Assembly (NCBI GenBank): GCA_003252385.1
Contig: QKEH01000103.1
Span: 1 to 36,818 of the forward strand
DNA length: 36,818 nt
Reading direction: 5' to 3'
DNA from: Bacteroidota bacterium
GTDB taxonomy: Bacteria; Bacteroidota; Bacteroidia; Bacteroidales; UBA10428
The translations under genes and the position numbers were made by a program. The notes under the pieces were generated by a model. The model worked only from the letters and a program-made list of their open reading frames with translations. It ran no database searches and was not told the origin of the DNA. Shown here piece after piece: positions 16,015 through 24,439 of this stretch (its first letter is position 1; each line of letters opens with the position of its first letter).

Positions 16015-17475
16015 CTATTTCCGGTCGGGTATGGCTTCCACCACCCGGATAAGGAACTTCCAGAACTTTTCCACCGATGCAATTTCCAGGCGTTCGGCAG
16101 GCGAATGGGCGCCCCGTATAGTGGGGCCAAAGGATACAATATCAAGTCCGGGAAACTTTTGAAGCAGCAGGCCACATTCCAGGCCGGCATGAATGGCTTT
16201 AACCATCGGTGGGTTGCCAAAAAGATTTTCGTACGCATTTGACGCGATTCTTACTATTTCGGAATTTGGGTCAGGTTCCCATCCCGGGTACGGATCGGAG
16301 TGAGTTACCTGGGCTCCGGCCTTTTCAAAAACGGCCTGAACCTGCTGTGCCAGCAGCTGTTTGGAGCTATCGTTCGAGCTGCGCTGACTGGTAGCCATCA
16401 CCACCGTATTTCCCTGCATCCGGATGGAAGCCAGATTGGTGGAGGTTTGTACCAGACCCGGCATGGAGGTACTCATTTCTATAACTCCATTGGGGCACAG
16501 GTGTATGGTTTCAAGAAGTTGTCCGCTTTGTTCGGAACTTAACTGCCCGGAGGGAAGTGATTCGGCAGTGACATCAATTCGCAGTTGGGGTTCGTCCTTG
16601 GCAAGTGCCTTAAGCATAGTGTTTATGCGACTTTTTAAGTTATTCTGTAGCGAATCGAATGCGCTGGCAGGGGTAATTACAAGCACTTGGGCATCGCGCG
16701 GAATGGCATTGCGCAGGTTGCCGCCTGAAAATTGGGCCAGCTGTATGTTGTGATCCTTATGCAGCGGGTAGAGCAGTTCGGCGACAATTTTCAGTGCATT
16801 GCCCCGGCCTTTATTAATGTCATCGCCGGAGTGCCCTCCCTGTAAGCCCGATATGTTAAGGGAAAATGCCCTGGTGTTTTTTTCGCACGGTAAGATATCC
16901 ACTAAAAAACGGGCTACGGTATCCATACCTCCCGCGCAGCCGATAAAAAGTTCGCCCTCGTCTTCAGAATCCAGGTTGATTAGAATAGAACCACTGATCA
17001 TGCGGGGACTTATATTTTTTGCCCCGGTCATACCGCTTTCTTCATCTATGGTAAAAAGACACTCGATTCGGCCGTGATTCAGGGTGTTGTCGGCTAAAAG
17101 CGCTAATTGGGCAGCTACGCCTATGCCATTGTCGGCTCCCAGGGTGGTTCCTTTAGCACGCACCCAGTCTCCATCGATATAGGCAGGTATTGGCTCCCGG
17201 GTGAAATCAACGGTACTATCCGGATCTTTTTCGCATACCATATCCATATGCGATTGGAGTACCAGTGTTTCTTTAAACTGGTATCCTGGGCGCGATGGTT
17301 TACGAATGACCACATTACCTGCTTTATCTTTCTTCCAGCTTAAATTGTGGTTGTGAGCAAATTTTACCAGGTAATTACTAATGAGTTGTTCCTGTTTGGA
17401 AGGGCGGGGGATACACGTTATCTCATAAAAATATTTCCAGATCAGCGAAGGTTTTAACCCGGCAAACGTATTCAT
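16015..17475 (-). CDS. pepD: Aminoacyl-histidine dipeptidase (M20 family)
   Basis: A 486-residue cytosolic M20C metallopeptidase, the usual length for PepD. Di-zinc ligands are in place: His76 in 'LQSHMDMV', Asp115 in 'LGADNGIG', the catalytic/ligand pair Glu145-Glu146 in 'TIDEESGMTGA', and a C-terminal His near residue 457 in 'RGAHSPAER'. The lid/dimerisation domain holds 'GLQGGHSGDDINKGRGNA'. It cleaves Xaa-His and a range of other dipeptides, feeding peptide utilisation. It is a single gene with a canonical promoter about 45 nt upstream, convergent with and abutting the rubredoxin gene. Confidence 0.95.
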   Translation of the reverse strand: MNTFAGLKPSLIWKYFYEITCIPRPSKQEQLISNYLVKFAHNHNLSWKKDKAGNVVIRKPSRPGYQFKETLVLQSHMDMVCEKDPDSTVDFTREPIPAYIDGDWVRAKGTTLGADNGIGVAAQLALLADNTLNHGRIECLFTIDEESGMTGAKNISPRMISGSILINLDSEDEGELFIGCAGGMDTVARFLVDILPCEKNTRAFSLNISGLQGGHSGDDINKGRGNALKIVAELLYPLHKDHNIQLAQFSGGNLRNAIPRDAQVLVITPASAFDSLQNNLKSRINTMLKALAKDEPQLRIDVTAESLPSGQLSSEQSGQLLETIHLCPNGVIEMSTSMPGLVQTSTNLASIRMQGNTVVMATSQRSSNDSSKQLLAQQVQAVFEKAGAQVTHSDPYPGWEPDPNSEIVRIASNAYENLFGNPPMVKAIHAGLECGLLLQKFPGLDIVSFGPTIRGAHSPAERLEIASVEKFWKFLIRVVEAIPDRK

Positions 17476-17519
17476 AGTGCGTGTATTTCTTCTAAGTTAA
17501 CCAACGATTAGCGATTACG

Positions 17520-17550
17520 CAAAGATACGGCTGTTTTTCCGGTGGCCAAA
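17520..17550 (-). promoter_or_regulatory. Canonical Bacteroidota promoter for pepD (TTTG-N19-TATCTTTG)
   Basis: On the minus strand TTTG (17550-17547), a 19-nt spacer and TATCTTTG (17527-17520). Both boxes and the spacing match the consensus. The start site would be near 17516, about 40 nt ahead of the pepD ATG at 17475. Confidence 0.7.
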
Positions 17551-17608
17551 GGAACGGCAACTTTTCCAGAACAGGTCGGGCGTACGCTGATTGGTATGAA
17601 CAGAAATT

Positions 17609-18763
17609 TTAAGCGGTTTCCTGCAAATTTGTGTCGTCGTCGTGCTCGGGAAGGTTCAGATCGCGTTTGTAGTTTTGGGCCAGGTGCAGGTAAGCACTGT
17701 AATTGTGGTGGATCCAAACATCGTCTTCCTGGGTGTTGAGCCGTTCCAGGTAGGTTTTATTCGGATGAAGCAGTATGGCCTGTCCCGTACGTACGTAGTA
17801 GTTACTCGGATAGTATTTGGGTGGGACAAAGCCCGGTAGCAGATCCATAATGTGGGACTGAATTTTGACTCCGAGGTATTTTTTATACAGCCGCAGCGCC
17901 TGTTTGGGAGAGCTCACCAACTCGTGCATGGCATGTTTCAGGAACATCTTCATCAACAGGCTTTGGCCTTCCAGGAACAGGTTGGTATTCAGGAAGGGAT
18001 TTTCCTGGTTAAAATCGTTGAGTATCTGTATGGTAATGGGGGTTTGCGGCACCCAGTCGTGGGTGTTAACTACATTGTAAGCAAAGCCTCCCTGGGTTTG
18101 GTTTTCGAATTCGTAGGCATAATAGAGGTTGCCCGGTTTTGGGGCAGCGCTGCAATAAGTTTTAAAACGAATTTTCTCATCGAGGCTGCCCTCGTTGCGA
18201 AGGTTGCACAGATAGGAGGTCAGCATATAGGCAATGGCTCCGCCCTGGCTGTGTCCAACTACTATAAAATCGTAAATGCCTTGTTTGATGCAATTCTGGA
18301 GTTTGGGAATAATCTCGTAGGAGAGGAAGGCCATGCCAACTAACCATCCGGTATGAACTGCTGCTTCGGGGTGTGAAGCCAGATGGTATTCGAAGTGTTG
18401 GCTGTGGCTAAGCTGAATGGCACCCTTAGCTGGCGACATGGCAGCGTAGAAATTCTGCAACCAGCTTACCTCGTCCGAAGTGGTTCCCCGGATGCTGATT
18501 ACCCCAATTCGGACATCCTTGATCCAAAGGCTCCACATATTGTCCAGGCCGATGGCTTCCGATTGGTATATTTTTCGGCAGCTTTCCGGCTCGGGCATGG
18601 CTTCGTCATTAGGGCCCAGCTCGCAGTTTTGGCTGGTAACCTTCAATACTTCAATATATTCATCGATATCGAAACCCGGTTTAATTAAACTGGCGGTCCG
18701 AGGCATGTTTTCGATCGACAGATAGTTTCGTATGGGCGACAGGCCTCTTTTTTCATCTCTCAT
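17609..18763 (-). CDS. Class 3-type lipase family protein, no signal peptide
   Basis: A 384-residue alpha/beta hydrolase of the fungal lipase-like (class 3) family. The nucleophile elbow is 'VVGHSQGGAIAY' with Ser172; the acid is Asp236 in 'NTHDWVPQTP'; the His is in 'IHHNYSAYL' (His352/353). This order and spacing fit class 3 lipases. The frame opens at 18895, but that would overlap the end of the acyl-CoA dehydrogenase and gives a basic, non-family N-terminus, so the ATG at 18763 is preferred. No signal peptide is visible, which implies a cytoplasmic enzyme. It is the last gene of the fatty-acid degradation operon, 79 bp after the acyl-CoA dehydrogenase, so it may release fatty acids from stored or imported lipid. 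Confidence 0.85.
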   Translation of the reverse strand: MRDEKRGLSPIRNYLSIENMPRTASLIKPGFDIDEYIEVLKVTSQNCELGPNDEAMPEPESCRKIYQSEAIGLDNMWSLWIKDVRIGVISIRGTTSDEVSWLQNFYAAMSPAKGAIQLSHSQHFEYHLASHPEAAVHTGWLVGMAFLSYEIIPKLQNCIKQGIYDFIVVGHSQGGAIAYMLTSYLCNLRNEGSLDEKIRFKTYCSAAPKPGNLYYAYEFENQTQGGFAYNVVNTHDWVPQTPITIQILNDFNQENPFLNTNLFLEGQSLLMKMFLKHAMHELVSSPKQALRLYKKYLGVKIQSHIMDLLPGFVPPKYYPSNYYVRTGQAILLHPNKTYLERLNTQEDDVWIHHNYSAYLHLAQNYKRDLNLPEHDDDTNLQETA

Positions 18764-18842
18764 AGCGGTACGTAATGAGTACCCTGTACAGTGGGTGGTG
18801 CTTGCCGATGGTTGGCGGGTGCATACACCGCAACGGATACGG

Positions 18843-20753
18843 TTAAACCATTTCTTTCTTATTTTGTTTTTGCGAAAGCTCTCCGGATTCTGCAACTGTT
18901 CTGGAATCGTTGTACTTCAGAATACCGTTTTCCATCCAGGCATAGTGTCCTTCCAGTAAATGGGAACTGATTTGTTCCATGTTCTTTCGATTTTCAGATC
19001 GAAGGTTTCGCAAATGCTCTTTAATTTCGGTACGGGCTTTTTGGCAATAGGTATCTGTGAGTTGTTGCAGGTTAGGTTGACTGCCATGTGCTTTTATATG
19101 TTGTTCGGTGCGCGACAGGCAGGCGCTCATGGTAAACAGCAGTGCGGCAGTATCCACATAGTGTCCCAGCAGCAGTTGTTCATCTTGCAGGCGGGTGCGG
19201 TGGTGTATCAGGCTATGGAACAGTTTTCGCGCCATCCGCCGTGTGGTTCGGGACAGGAACTGCAGGTGCTTCCGGTTGTGACGGTTCAGAAATTTGACCT
19301 TAGGAAGACTCCATGCGGGCAACCACAAGCGGGGATACCACCAGGTATAATGAGCCAGCAGGCCAAGTGCAGCGAGCAATTTGTTGCCCGGTTTACCCGG
19401 TTTCAGCAGGGGAAAAATACGTTTCAGATGGGGATCCAGTGCTTCACGGGCAATAAAGAGCTTCATAATTTCGCTACTGCCTTCTATAATGCGGTTAATC
19501 CGGATATCGCGCAGGATACGTTCCAGCGGAATGGGAGTCTCGCCACGGGCTTCAAGCGAGGTAGCGGTTTCGTAGCCTCGTCCGCCGCGTATCTGAACGG
19601 CCTGGTCAACGACTTTCCAGGCTCTTTCGGAACCGTAGTATTTGGCCATGGCGGCTTCGAGCCGGATATCGAAGCGTTCTTGGTCGGCCATGCTGGTGGT
19701 CAGTTGCGCCATGCTGTCCATGGCATAGGTTTCGCAACTGATATCAGTTAGCATTTGAGCTACGGACTGGTGTTGGCCAATTTTTGCCCCCCATTGTTCA
19801 CGTTCGTTGGCCCAGTTACGGCAAACATGCATGCAGTATTTGCCTACCGCTGCCGAGCAGGCGGGTATTACCAGGCGTCCGCTGTTAAGGGTGTCCAGGG
19901 CAATTTTCAGGCCTTGGCCTTCCTGTCCCAGCAGGTTTTCGGCCGGGATACGGACATTCTCGAAACGAAGGATGCCGTTGGATATGCCACGGATGCCCAT
20001 AAACTGGCACCGGTGTTGAATGAGCACACCCGGGCTGTCCATGTTGAGGAGGAAAGCAGAGATCTGTTTTCGTTCTTTTCCATGTACCAGCTTGGGTTGG
20101 GTCAGTGCCATAACAATGATCAAATCGGCATCGGGGCCGTTGGTACACCATTGTTTGGTGCCGTTTAACAGGTAGTAGCGGCCATCGTTGCTTAGGTCGG
20201 CCCGGGTTTGCATATGTGCCGGATCGGAGCCGGCACCGGGTTCGGTTAAGGCAAAGCCGGATAGCGCTCCATTAACCAGTTTCGGGAAGAATTTTCGTTT
20301 TTGTTCCTCGGTACCATAGAGCTTCAACGGCTGGGGAACGCCAATGCTCTGATGAGCCGACAACCATACCGCGGTGGAGCTGCAATAGCTGGCTACTAAA
20401 GAGATTGCCCGGGCATAGTTCGTATTCGACAGCCCCAGTCCTCCGTATTTCCTGGGTATCTTCATACGAAAGGCTCCGACGGCTTTTAAAGCTTCTAAGG
20501 CTTCGGGGGGCAGTTGTTGTTCCCGATCCACCTTTTCCGGGTCGATATGCTTTACCAAACAATTTTTAAGTACTTCCAGGTATTCATCCCCAAGCATCTT
20601 ATCCATATAATTTTGTTCGGGGAAAGGGTGAATTAAATCCCAGCGAAAACGTCCCTGAAATAGTTCGGAGGCAAAACTGGGGTGTTTCCATTCCTGCTGC
20701 CGTGAATCTTCGGCCAGGTTCATGGAGTTTTCTATGGAGTTATTGGTATTCAT
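18843..20753 (-). CDS. Acyl-CoA dehydrogenase family protein (long form)
   Basis: A 636-residue FAD enzyme that would oxidise acyl-CoA to trans-2-enoyl-CoA. The core has 'GFALTEPGAGSDPAHMQTRA', 'NGTKQWCTNG', 'QIRGGRGYETATSLEARG' and 'IPLERILRDIRINRIIEGSS'; the probable catalytic base is Glu411 in 'PLER'. About ten extra residues sit between 'GGRGY' and 'PLER' compared with short-chain enzymes. A helical C-terminal extension of ~180 residues, rich in Arg/His, follows. This long form with the insertion resembles the ~640-residue enzymes I know from actinobacteria. It is fourth in the fatty-acid degradation operon, 49 bp after the FadJ-like gene. No electron-transfer flavoprotein gene is nearby. 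Confidence 0.93.
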   Translation of the reverse strand: MNTNNSIENSMNLAEDSRQQEWKHPSFASELFQGRFRWDLIHPFPEQNYMDKMLGDEYLEVLKNCLVKHIDPEKVDREQQLPPEALEALKAVGAFRMKIPRKYGGLGLSNTNYARAISLVASYCSSTAVWLSAHQSIGVPQPLKLYGTEEQKRKFFPKLVNGALSGFALTEPGAGSDPAHMQTRADLSNDGRYYLLNGTKQWCTNGPDADLIIVMALTQPKLVHGKERKQISAFLLNMDSPGVLIQHRCQFMGIRGISNGILRFENVRIPAENLLGQEGQGLKIALDTLNSGRLVIPACSAAVGKYCMHVCRNWANEREQWGAKIGQHQSVAQMLTDISCETYAMDSMAQLTTSMADQERFDIRLEAAMAKYYGSERAWKVVDQAVQIRGGRGYETATSLEARGETPIPLERILRDIRINRIIEGSSEIMKLFIAREALDPHLKRIFPLLKPGKPGNKLLAALGLLAHYTWWYPRLWLPAWSLPKVKFLNRHNRKHLQFLSRTTRRMARKLFHSLIHHRTRLQDEQLLLGHYVDTAALLFTMSACLSRTEQHIKAHGSQPNLQQLTDTYCQKARTEIKEHLRNLRSENRKNMEQISSHLLEGHYAWMENGILKYNDSRTVAESGELSQKQNKKEMV

Positions 20754-20802
20754 GATATCGGATTTTAAACTGTTATGGGTATCGGGATCATCAAGGTGGG
20801 AT

Positions 20803-22998
20803 TTAGTGGGTATGTGTGTGCTTACTTTTTATTCCATCACGCTCGGCATGCCGGTAACGGGGTTGGGCATGTCTTTCGTGTTGCAGGGTTTGGCACGGGA
20901 GAAATCGTTCCCCAAAACGTTGTTGATAACGTTGAAGTGCATCCAGCAGGTTGCCATGCCCAAGATCGTGGGTGTATTGAAGCGGGCCACCGGTAGAGGC
21001 AGGAAAGCCGGTTCCGTATATGAAAGCCAGGTCGAGTAGGGTTTCACTGGCTACCAGTTGCTCTTCCATACATTTCATCGCTTCGTTTACCATCCGGTAA
21101 AGCAACCGTTCCCTGATTTCTTTATCAGGCAGGTACCGCGGGCTGATATGCTGGTGGTATTGCACCTCACGAACAAACAGGTTGATCGCTTCGTTGAAGC
21201 CGGTTTTTTTCCCTTTCCGGTAGCGATAGAATCCTAATCCATTCTTTCGTCCCAGAAAACTCTTTTCCGTAAGAATGCGTTCCAGCAGTCCGTTGCTTTC
21301 CATTTGGGTTTTCGGCTGGATGGAAAAAACATGTACTACCTTGCCGGCGGTGTCGAGCCCTATTTCGTCGAGCAGTTCTACTGGACCCATGGGCATACCA
21401 AAATCGCGCATGATTTTGTCTATGCGCTCGGCTTTGGCACCTTCGGCAAGCAGGTAGGTGGTTTCGTTCAAATAGGGAAGTAATATGCGGTTTACCAGAA
21501 ATCCGGGCGAGTCTTTCACCACAATAGGGGTTTTACCCAAATCTTTTACCAGTTGCACGGCTGAGGCTAATACGCTGGCACTGGTTTGTTTCCCAGGAAT
21601 AATTTCCACGAGGGGCATGCGGTTCACCGGATTGAAGAAGTGCATGCCCAGAAAACGGTTCGGGTAGCGCAGCACGGAGGCCATCTCGTCAATGGATAAG
21701 GCCGAAGTATTACTGGCAATAATGGTTTCAGGGGCAACATAGAGTTCCAGTTCCTGCAGGGTAGTTTTCTTCAGTCGCAAATCTTCAGGGATGGCTTCAA
21801 GTACCAGGTCGCACCGTTTGAAACCGGTATAGTTGGTTTGCCCGGATATGCGCAACATACGCATATCTACCTCGGCCGGGGTGAGTTTACCCTTTTTCAA
21901 CAGATAGGCATAGGCTCTCCGGCAGCTTTGAAAGCCTTGAGCCACTGCTTTCCAGGAAATATCTTTGAGAATAACCGGTACCGAATGGTTGTTGAAGAGC
22001 CAGGCAATCGTACCGCCCATGACCCCGGCTCCCAGAATAGCCGTTTTTTGGATTTTTTGCACATCGGCCAGGTTATGGCTGTAAGTTTCCTTTTTAATTT
22101 GCTGTCCGGTGAAGAAAAGCCGAATCAGGTGCTTGCTTACCGGGGAAACTGCCAGCCGGGAGAAATAGCGGCTTTCGATGGCCATTCCGCGTTGCAGGCT
22201 CCTGCGGTACCCTTTTCGCACGGCTTGTAAGGCAGCCAGCGGGGCAGGATAATGGGTTCCGGTTTTGGTCAGGATCGTTTTTTTTGCGGTGCGGTAAATC
22301 AGCATTCGCCCCAGCGGATTACCTTCCAGCAGAAGCGCAGCCATACTTTGCCGACGTTTACGAAGAATTTTTTGAGGAGCATGGAGCACCTGTTTTCGAA
22401 ATGTTTCGATACCCCACTTTAGGTATTCCGGATGGTAGATGGCATCGACCAAATGGATGCGTAGCGCCTTTCGGGCATCAATCGGGTTTCCGCTTAAAAT
22501 CAGGGGTAGTGCAGCCTGCAAACCGATAAGGCGGGGCAGACGTTGGGTACCTCCCAGTCCGGGCAGGATGCCCAATTGTACTTCGGGCAGCCCCAGTCGG
22601 GTTTTGAGATTATCGGTGGCTATGCGATAGCGGCAGGCCAGTGCCAGTTCGAGGCCACCTCCCAGGCATACCCCGTCAATTACGGCTACGGTGGGAAAGG
22701 GAAGGTCGGCCAGCTTATCGAATACTTTCTTGCCTTCAGTCACCAGACTTTTTGCCGTTAATTGCGATTGAATTTTTTCAATTTCTCGGATATTGGCCCC
22801 CGACACGAACACATTGGGCTTACCACTGCGAATAAACAGTATTCTGGCTTTCCTGAGCTGAGCCAGTTCCTGGAGCAGTCCATCGAGTTCCTGTAGTACC
22901 GACTGATTGAGAACATTCATGGACTCGTTAGAGGTATGAATCCATAAGTGAATGGTTCCATTGGATTCTTCCTGTATGGTAAATGCTTCCCGTTTCAT
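20803..22998 (-). CDS. fadJ: Bifunctional enoyl-CoA hydratase/3-hydroxyacyl-CoA dehydrogenase (FadJ/FadB-like)
   Basis: A 731-residue fusion. The N-terminal crotonase domain (about 1-190) keeps both catalytic Glu residues, Glu117 in 'GGGLELALA' and Glu139 in 'LPEVQLGILPG'. The NAD-binding domain begins near residue 318 with 'AILGAGVMGGTIAW'. The dehydrogenase signature 'GMHFFNPVNRMPLVEIIPG' and 'VVKDSPGFLVNRIL' follow, then two C-terminal 3HCDH helical domains. It hydrates enoyl-CoA and oxidises the 3-hydroxyacyl-CoA. The last ~25 residues after 'RFLPCQTLQ' look unrelated to the family and end in His/Thr repeats, which may reflect a late frameshift. Third gene of the operon, next to its thiolase partner. 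Confidence 0.95.
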   Translation of the reverse strand: MKREAFTIQEESNGTIHLWIHTSNESMNVLNQSVLQELDGLLQELAQLRKARILFIRSGKPNVFVSGANIREIEKIQSQLTAKSLVTEGKKVFDKLADLPFPTVAVIDGVCLGGGLELALACRYRIATDNLKTRLGLPEVQLGILPGLGGTQRLPRLIGLQAALPLILSGNPIDARKALRIHLVDAIYHPEYLKWGIETFRKQVLHAPQKILRKRRQSMAALLLEGNPLGRMLIYRTAKKTILTKTGTHYPAPLAALQAVRKGYRRSLQRGMAIESRYFSRLAVSPVSKHLIRLFFTGQQIKKETYSHNLADVQKIQKTAILGAGVMGGTIAWLFNNHSVPVILKDISWKAVAQGFQSCRRAYAYLLKKGKLTPAEVDMRMLRISGQTNYTGFKRCDLVLEAIPEDLRLKKTTLQELELYVAPETIIASNTSALSIDEMASVLRYPNRFLGMHFFNPVNRMPLVEIIPGKQTSASVLASAVQLVKDLGKTPIVVKDSPGFLVNRILLPYLNETTYLLAEGAKAERIDKIMRDFGMPMGPVELLDEIGLDTAGKVVHVFSIQPKTQMESNGLLERILTEKSFLGRKNGLGFYRYRKGKKTGFNEAINLFVREVQYHQHISPRYLPDKEIRERLLYRMVNEAMKCMEEQLVASETLLDLAFIYGTGFPASTGGPLQYTHDLGHGNLLDALQRYQQRFGERFLPCQTLQHERHAQPRYRHAERDGIKSKHTHTH

Positions 22999-23047
22999 TT
23001 TTGTAAATTTTAAACTATCCGACTTCGTGTGATCCCTGTGAAAGCCA

Positions 23048-24334
23048 TTAAGCTGCTTCCAGCGCTACGGCAAAGCCCTGTCCCCCGCCTACACACAGGG
23101 TGGCGAGGCCTTTCTTCAGATTTCGCCGGCGCAGTTCCTTTAGGGTATGCAATATCAACCGGGTACCGGTCATGCCTACCGGGTGGCCTAAGGCTATAGC
23201 CCCACCATTCACATTAAGCTTGTCGCGGTCGATGGGGCCGAGGGCGGTTTTGCGACCCAGGTGTTCCCGGGCAAACTGGTCGGAGGCAAAAGCACGTTCG
23301 TTGGCAATGACTTGGGCAGCAAAGGCTTCGTTCATTTCGATCAGTTCGTAATCGTTGAGGGTGCTATGGGTTTTTTCGAAGAGTTGGTGGCAGGCAAATA
23401 CGGGGCCCAGTCCCATAATTTCGGGGTTGAGGGCGCTAATGGCGTAATCTTTCAGGTAGCCCAACGGGTTAAATCCCATACGCTCGGCAGTGGCTTCCGA
23501 AGTGACCAACAGCGATGCCGCTCCGTCGGTTATGGCACAGGAGTTCCCCACCGTTACCGTTCCATCGGTACGGTCAAAGTATGGGCGCAGATGAGCCAGG
23601 CTTTGATAGGTCTGATCTTCGCGTATGCCTTCGTCTTCGGTGATGAAGCGGTCGTAACCGGGTTTATGGGGAATGGGTACCACCTCGCTCACAAAGCGGT
23701 GTTCCGCTTTGGCTGCAAGGTATTTTTGATAGCTCCATAAGGCGAATTCATCTTGTTCGTCGCGGCTGATCTGAAACTGTCGGGCCAGCAGTTCGGCAGT
23801 TTGCCCCATAATCAGCCCCGATACCGGATCCGTCAGCCCTTTTTCGAGGCCTATAACTGGTTGTTCAAAGGACAGCCATAACGATAACAGGGAACGCATC
23901 CTTTTCCAACGGTTTTTGGTCATCAGCCCACGAAATCGCTCTACCATGCGCTGGTTGTAAAGCAACGGAATATTGCTCATGGATTCGGTGCCGCCGGCCA
24001 GGAACAAATCTCCTTCGTTGTTTGCAATTTTTCGGGCGGCAGCAACCACCGATTCCATTCCTGAAGCACAATTGCGTTGCACGGTATATCCGGGTACACT
24101 ACTTGGTATTCCGGCTTTCAGGGCAATTACCCGGCTTATGTTAGCTGCTTCAACCGGCATGGATACATTGCCAAAGATCACTTCATCGATACGGCCGGCC
24201 TCTATCCCCACGCGCTGCAACAGGTGGGTTACGGTATATACTGCCAATTCATCGGCGGTGGTATGTTGCAGGCTTCCTCCTGCTTTACACATAGGCGTGC
24301 GTATACCGTCTACAATACAAATCCTTTTTTGCAT
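23048..24334 (-). CDS. fadI: Acetyl-CoA C-acyltransferase (3-ketoacyl-CoA thiolase, FadI-like)
   Basis: A 428-residue thiolase. The acyl-accepting nucleophile is Cys89 in 'VQRNCASGMES'; the catalytic His is about residue 384 in 'NVNGGAIALGHPVGMTGTR'; the proton-transfer Cys414 is in 'TLCVGGGQG'. 'AGGTESMSNIP' is the usual thiolase glycine loop. The length and inserted loop match FadI rather than FadA or acetoacetyl-CoA thiolases. It would cleave 3-ketoacyl-CoA to acetyl-CoA and a shortened acyl-CoA, together with the FadJ-like protein encoded 49 bp downstream. Symbol choice rests on this pairing and length. Confidence 0.94.
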   Translation of the reverse strand: MQKRICIVDGIRTPMCKAGGSLQHTTADELAVYTVTHLLQRVGIEAGRIDEVIFGNVSMPVEAANISRVIALKAGIPSSVPGYTVQRNCASGMESVVAAARKIANNEGDLFLAGGTESMSNIPLLYNQRMVERFRGLMTKNRWKRMRSLLSLWLSFEQPVIGLEKGLTDPVSGLIMGQTAELLARQFQISRDEQDEFALWSYQKYLAAKAEHRFVSEVVPIPHKPGYDRFITEDEGIREDQTYQSLAHLRPYFDRTDGTVTVGNSCAITDGAASLLVTSEATAERMGFNPLGYLKDYAISALNPEIMGLGPVFACHQLFEKTHSTLNDYELIEMNEAFAAQVIANERAFASDQFAREHLGRKTALGPIDRDKLNVNGGAIALGHPVGMTGTRLILHTLKELRRRNLKKGLATLCVGGGQGFAVALEAA

Positions 24335-24439
24335 GGTATTTGAAATTATGGGTTACTGCAAGGGTAGTACAAACTGCACCCTGGTGCAGCCGGGAGAGCA
24401 TACCCGCATGAGCTGGCGGGCAGAGAGAACAGGGATGGG

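Noticed and set aside
18960-19751. Long plus-strand open frame (263 codons) opposite the acyl-CoA dehydrogenase
   Set aside because: Antisense shadow of a clearly recognisable gene; its protein has no family features.
24372-24392. Hairpin CTGCAC / GTGCAG between acyl-CoA synthetase and thiolase
   Set aside because: Six-bp stem without a T tract on the minus strand; not a credible terminator and too weak to call regulatory.
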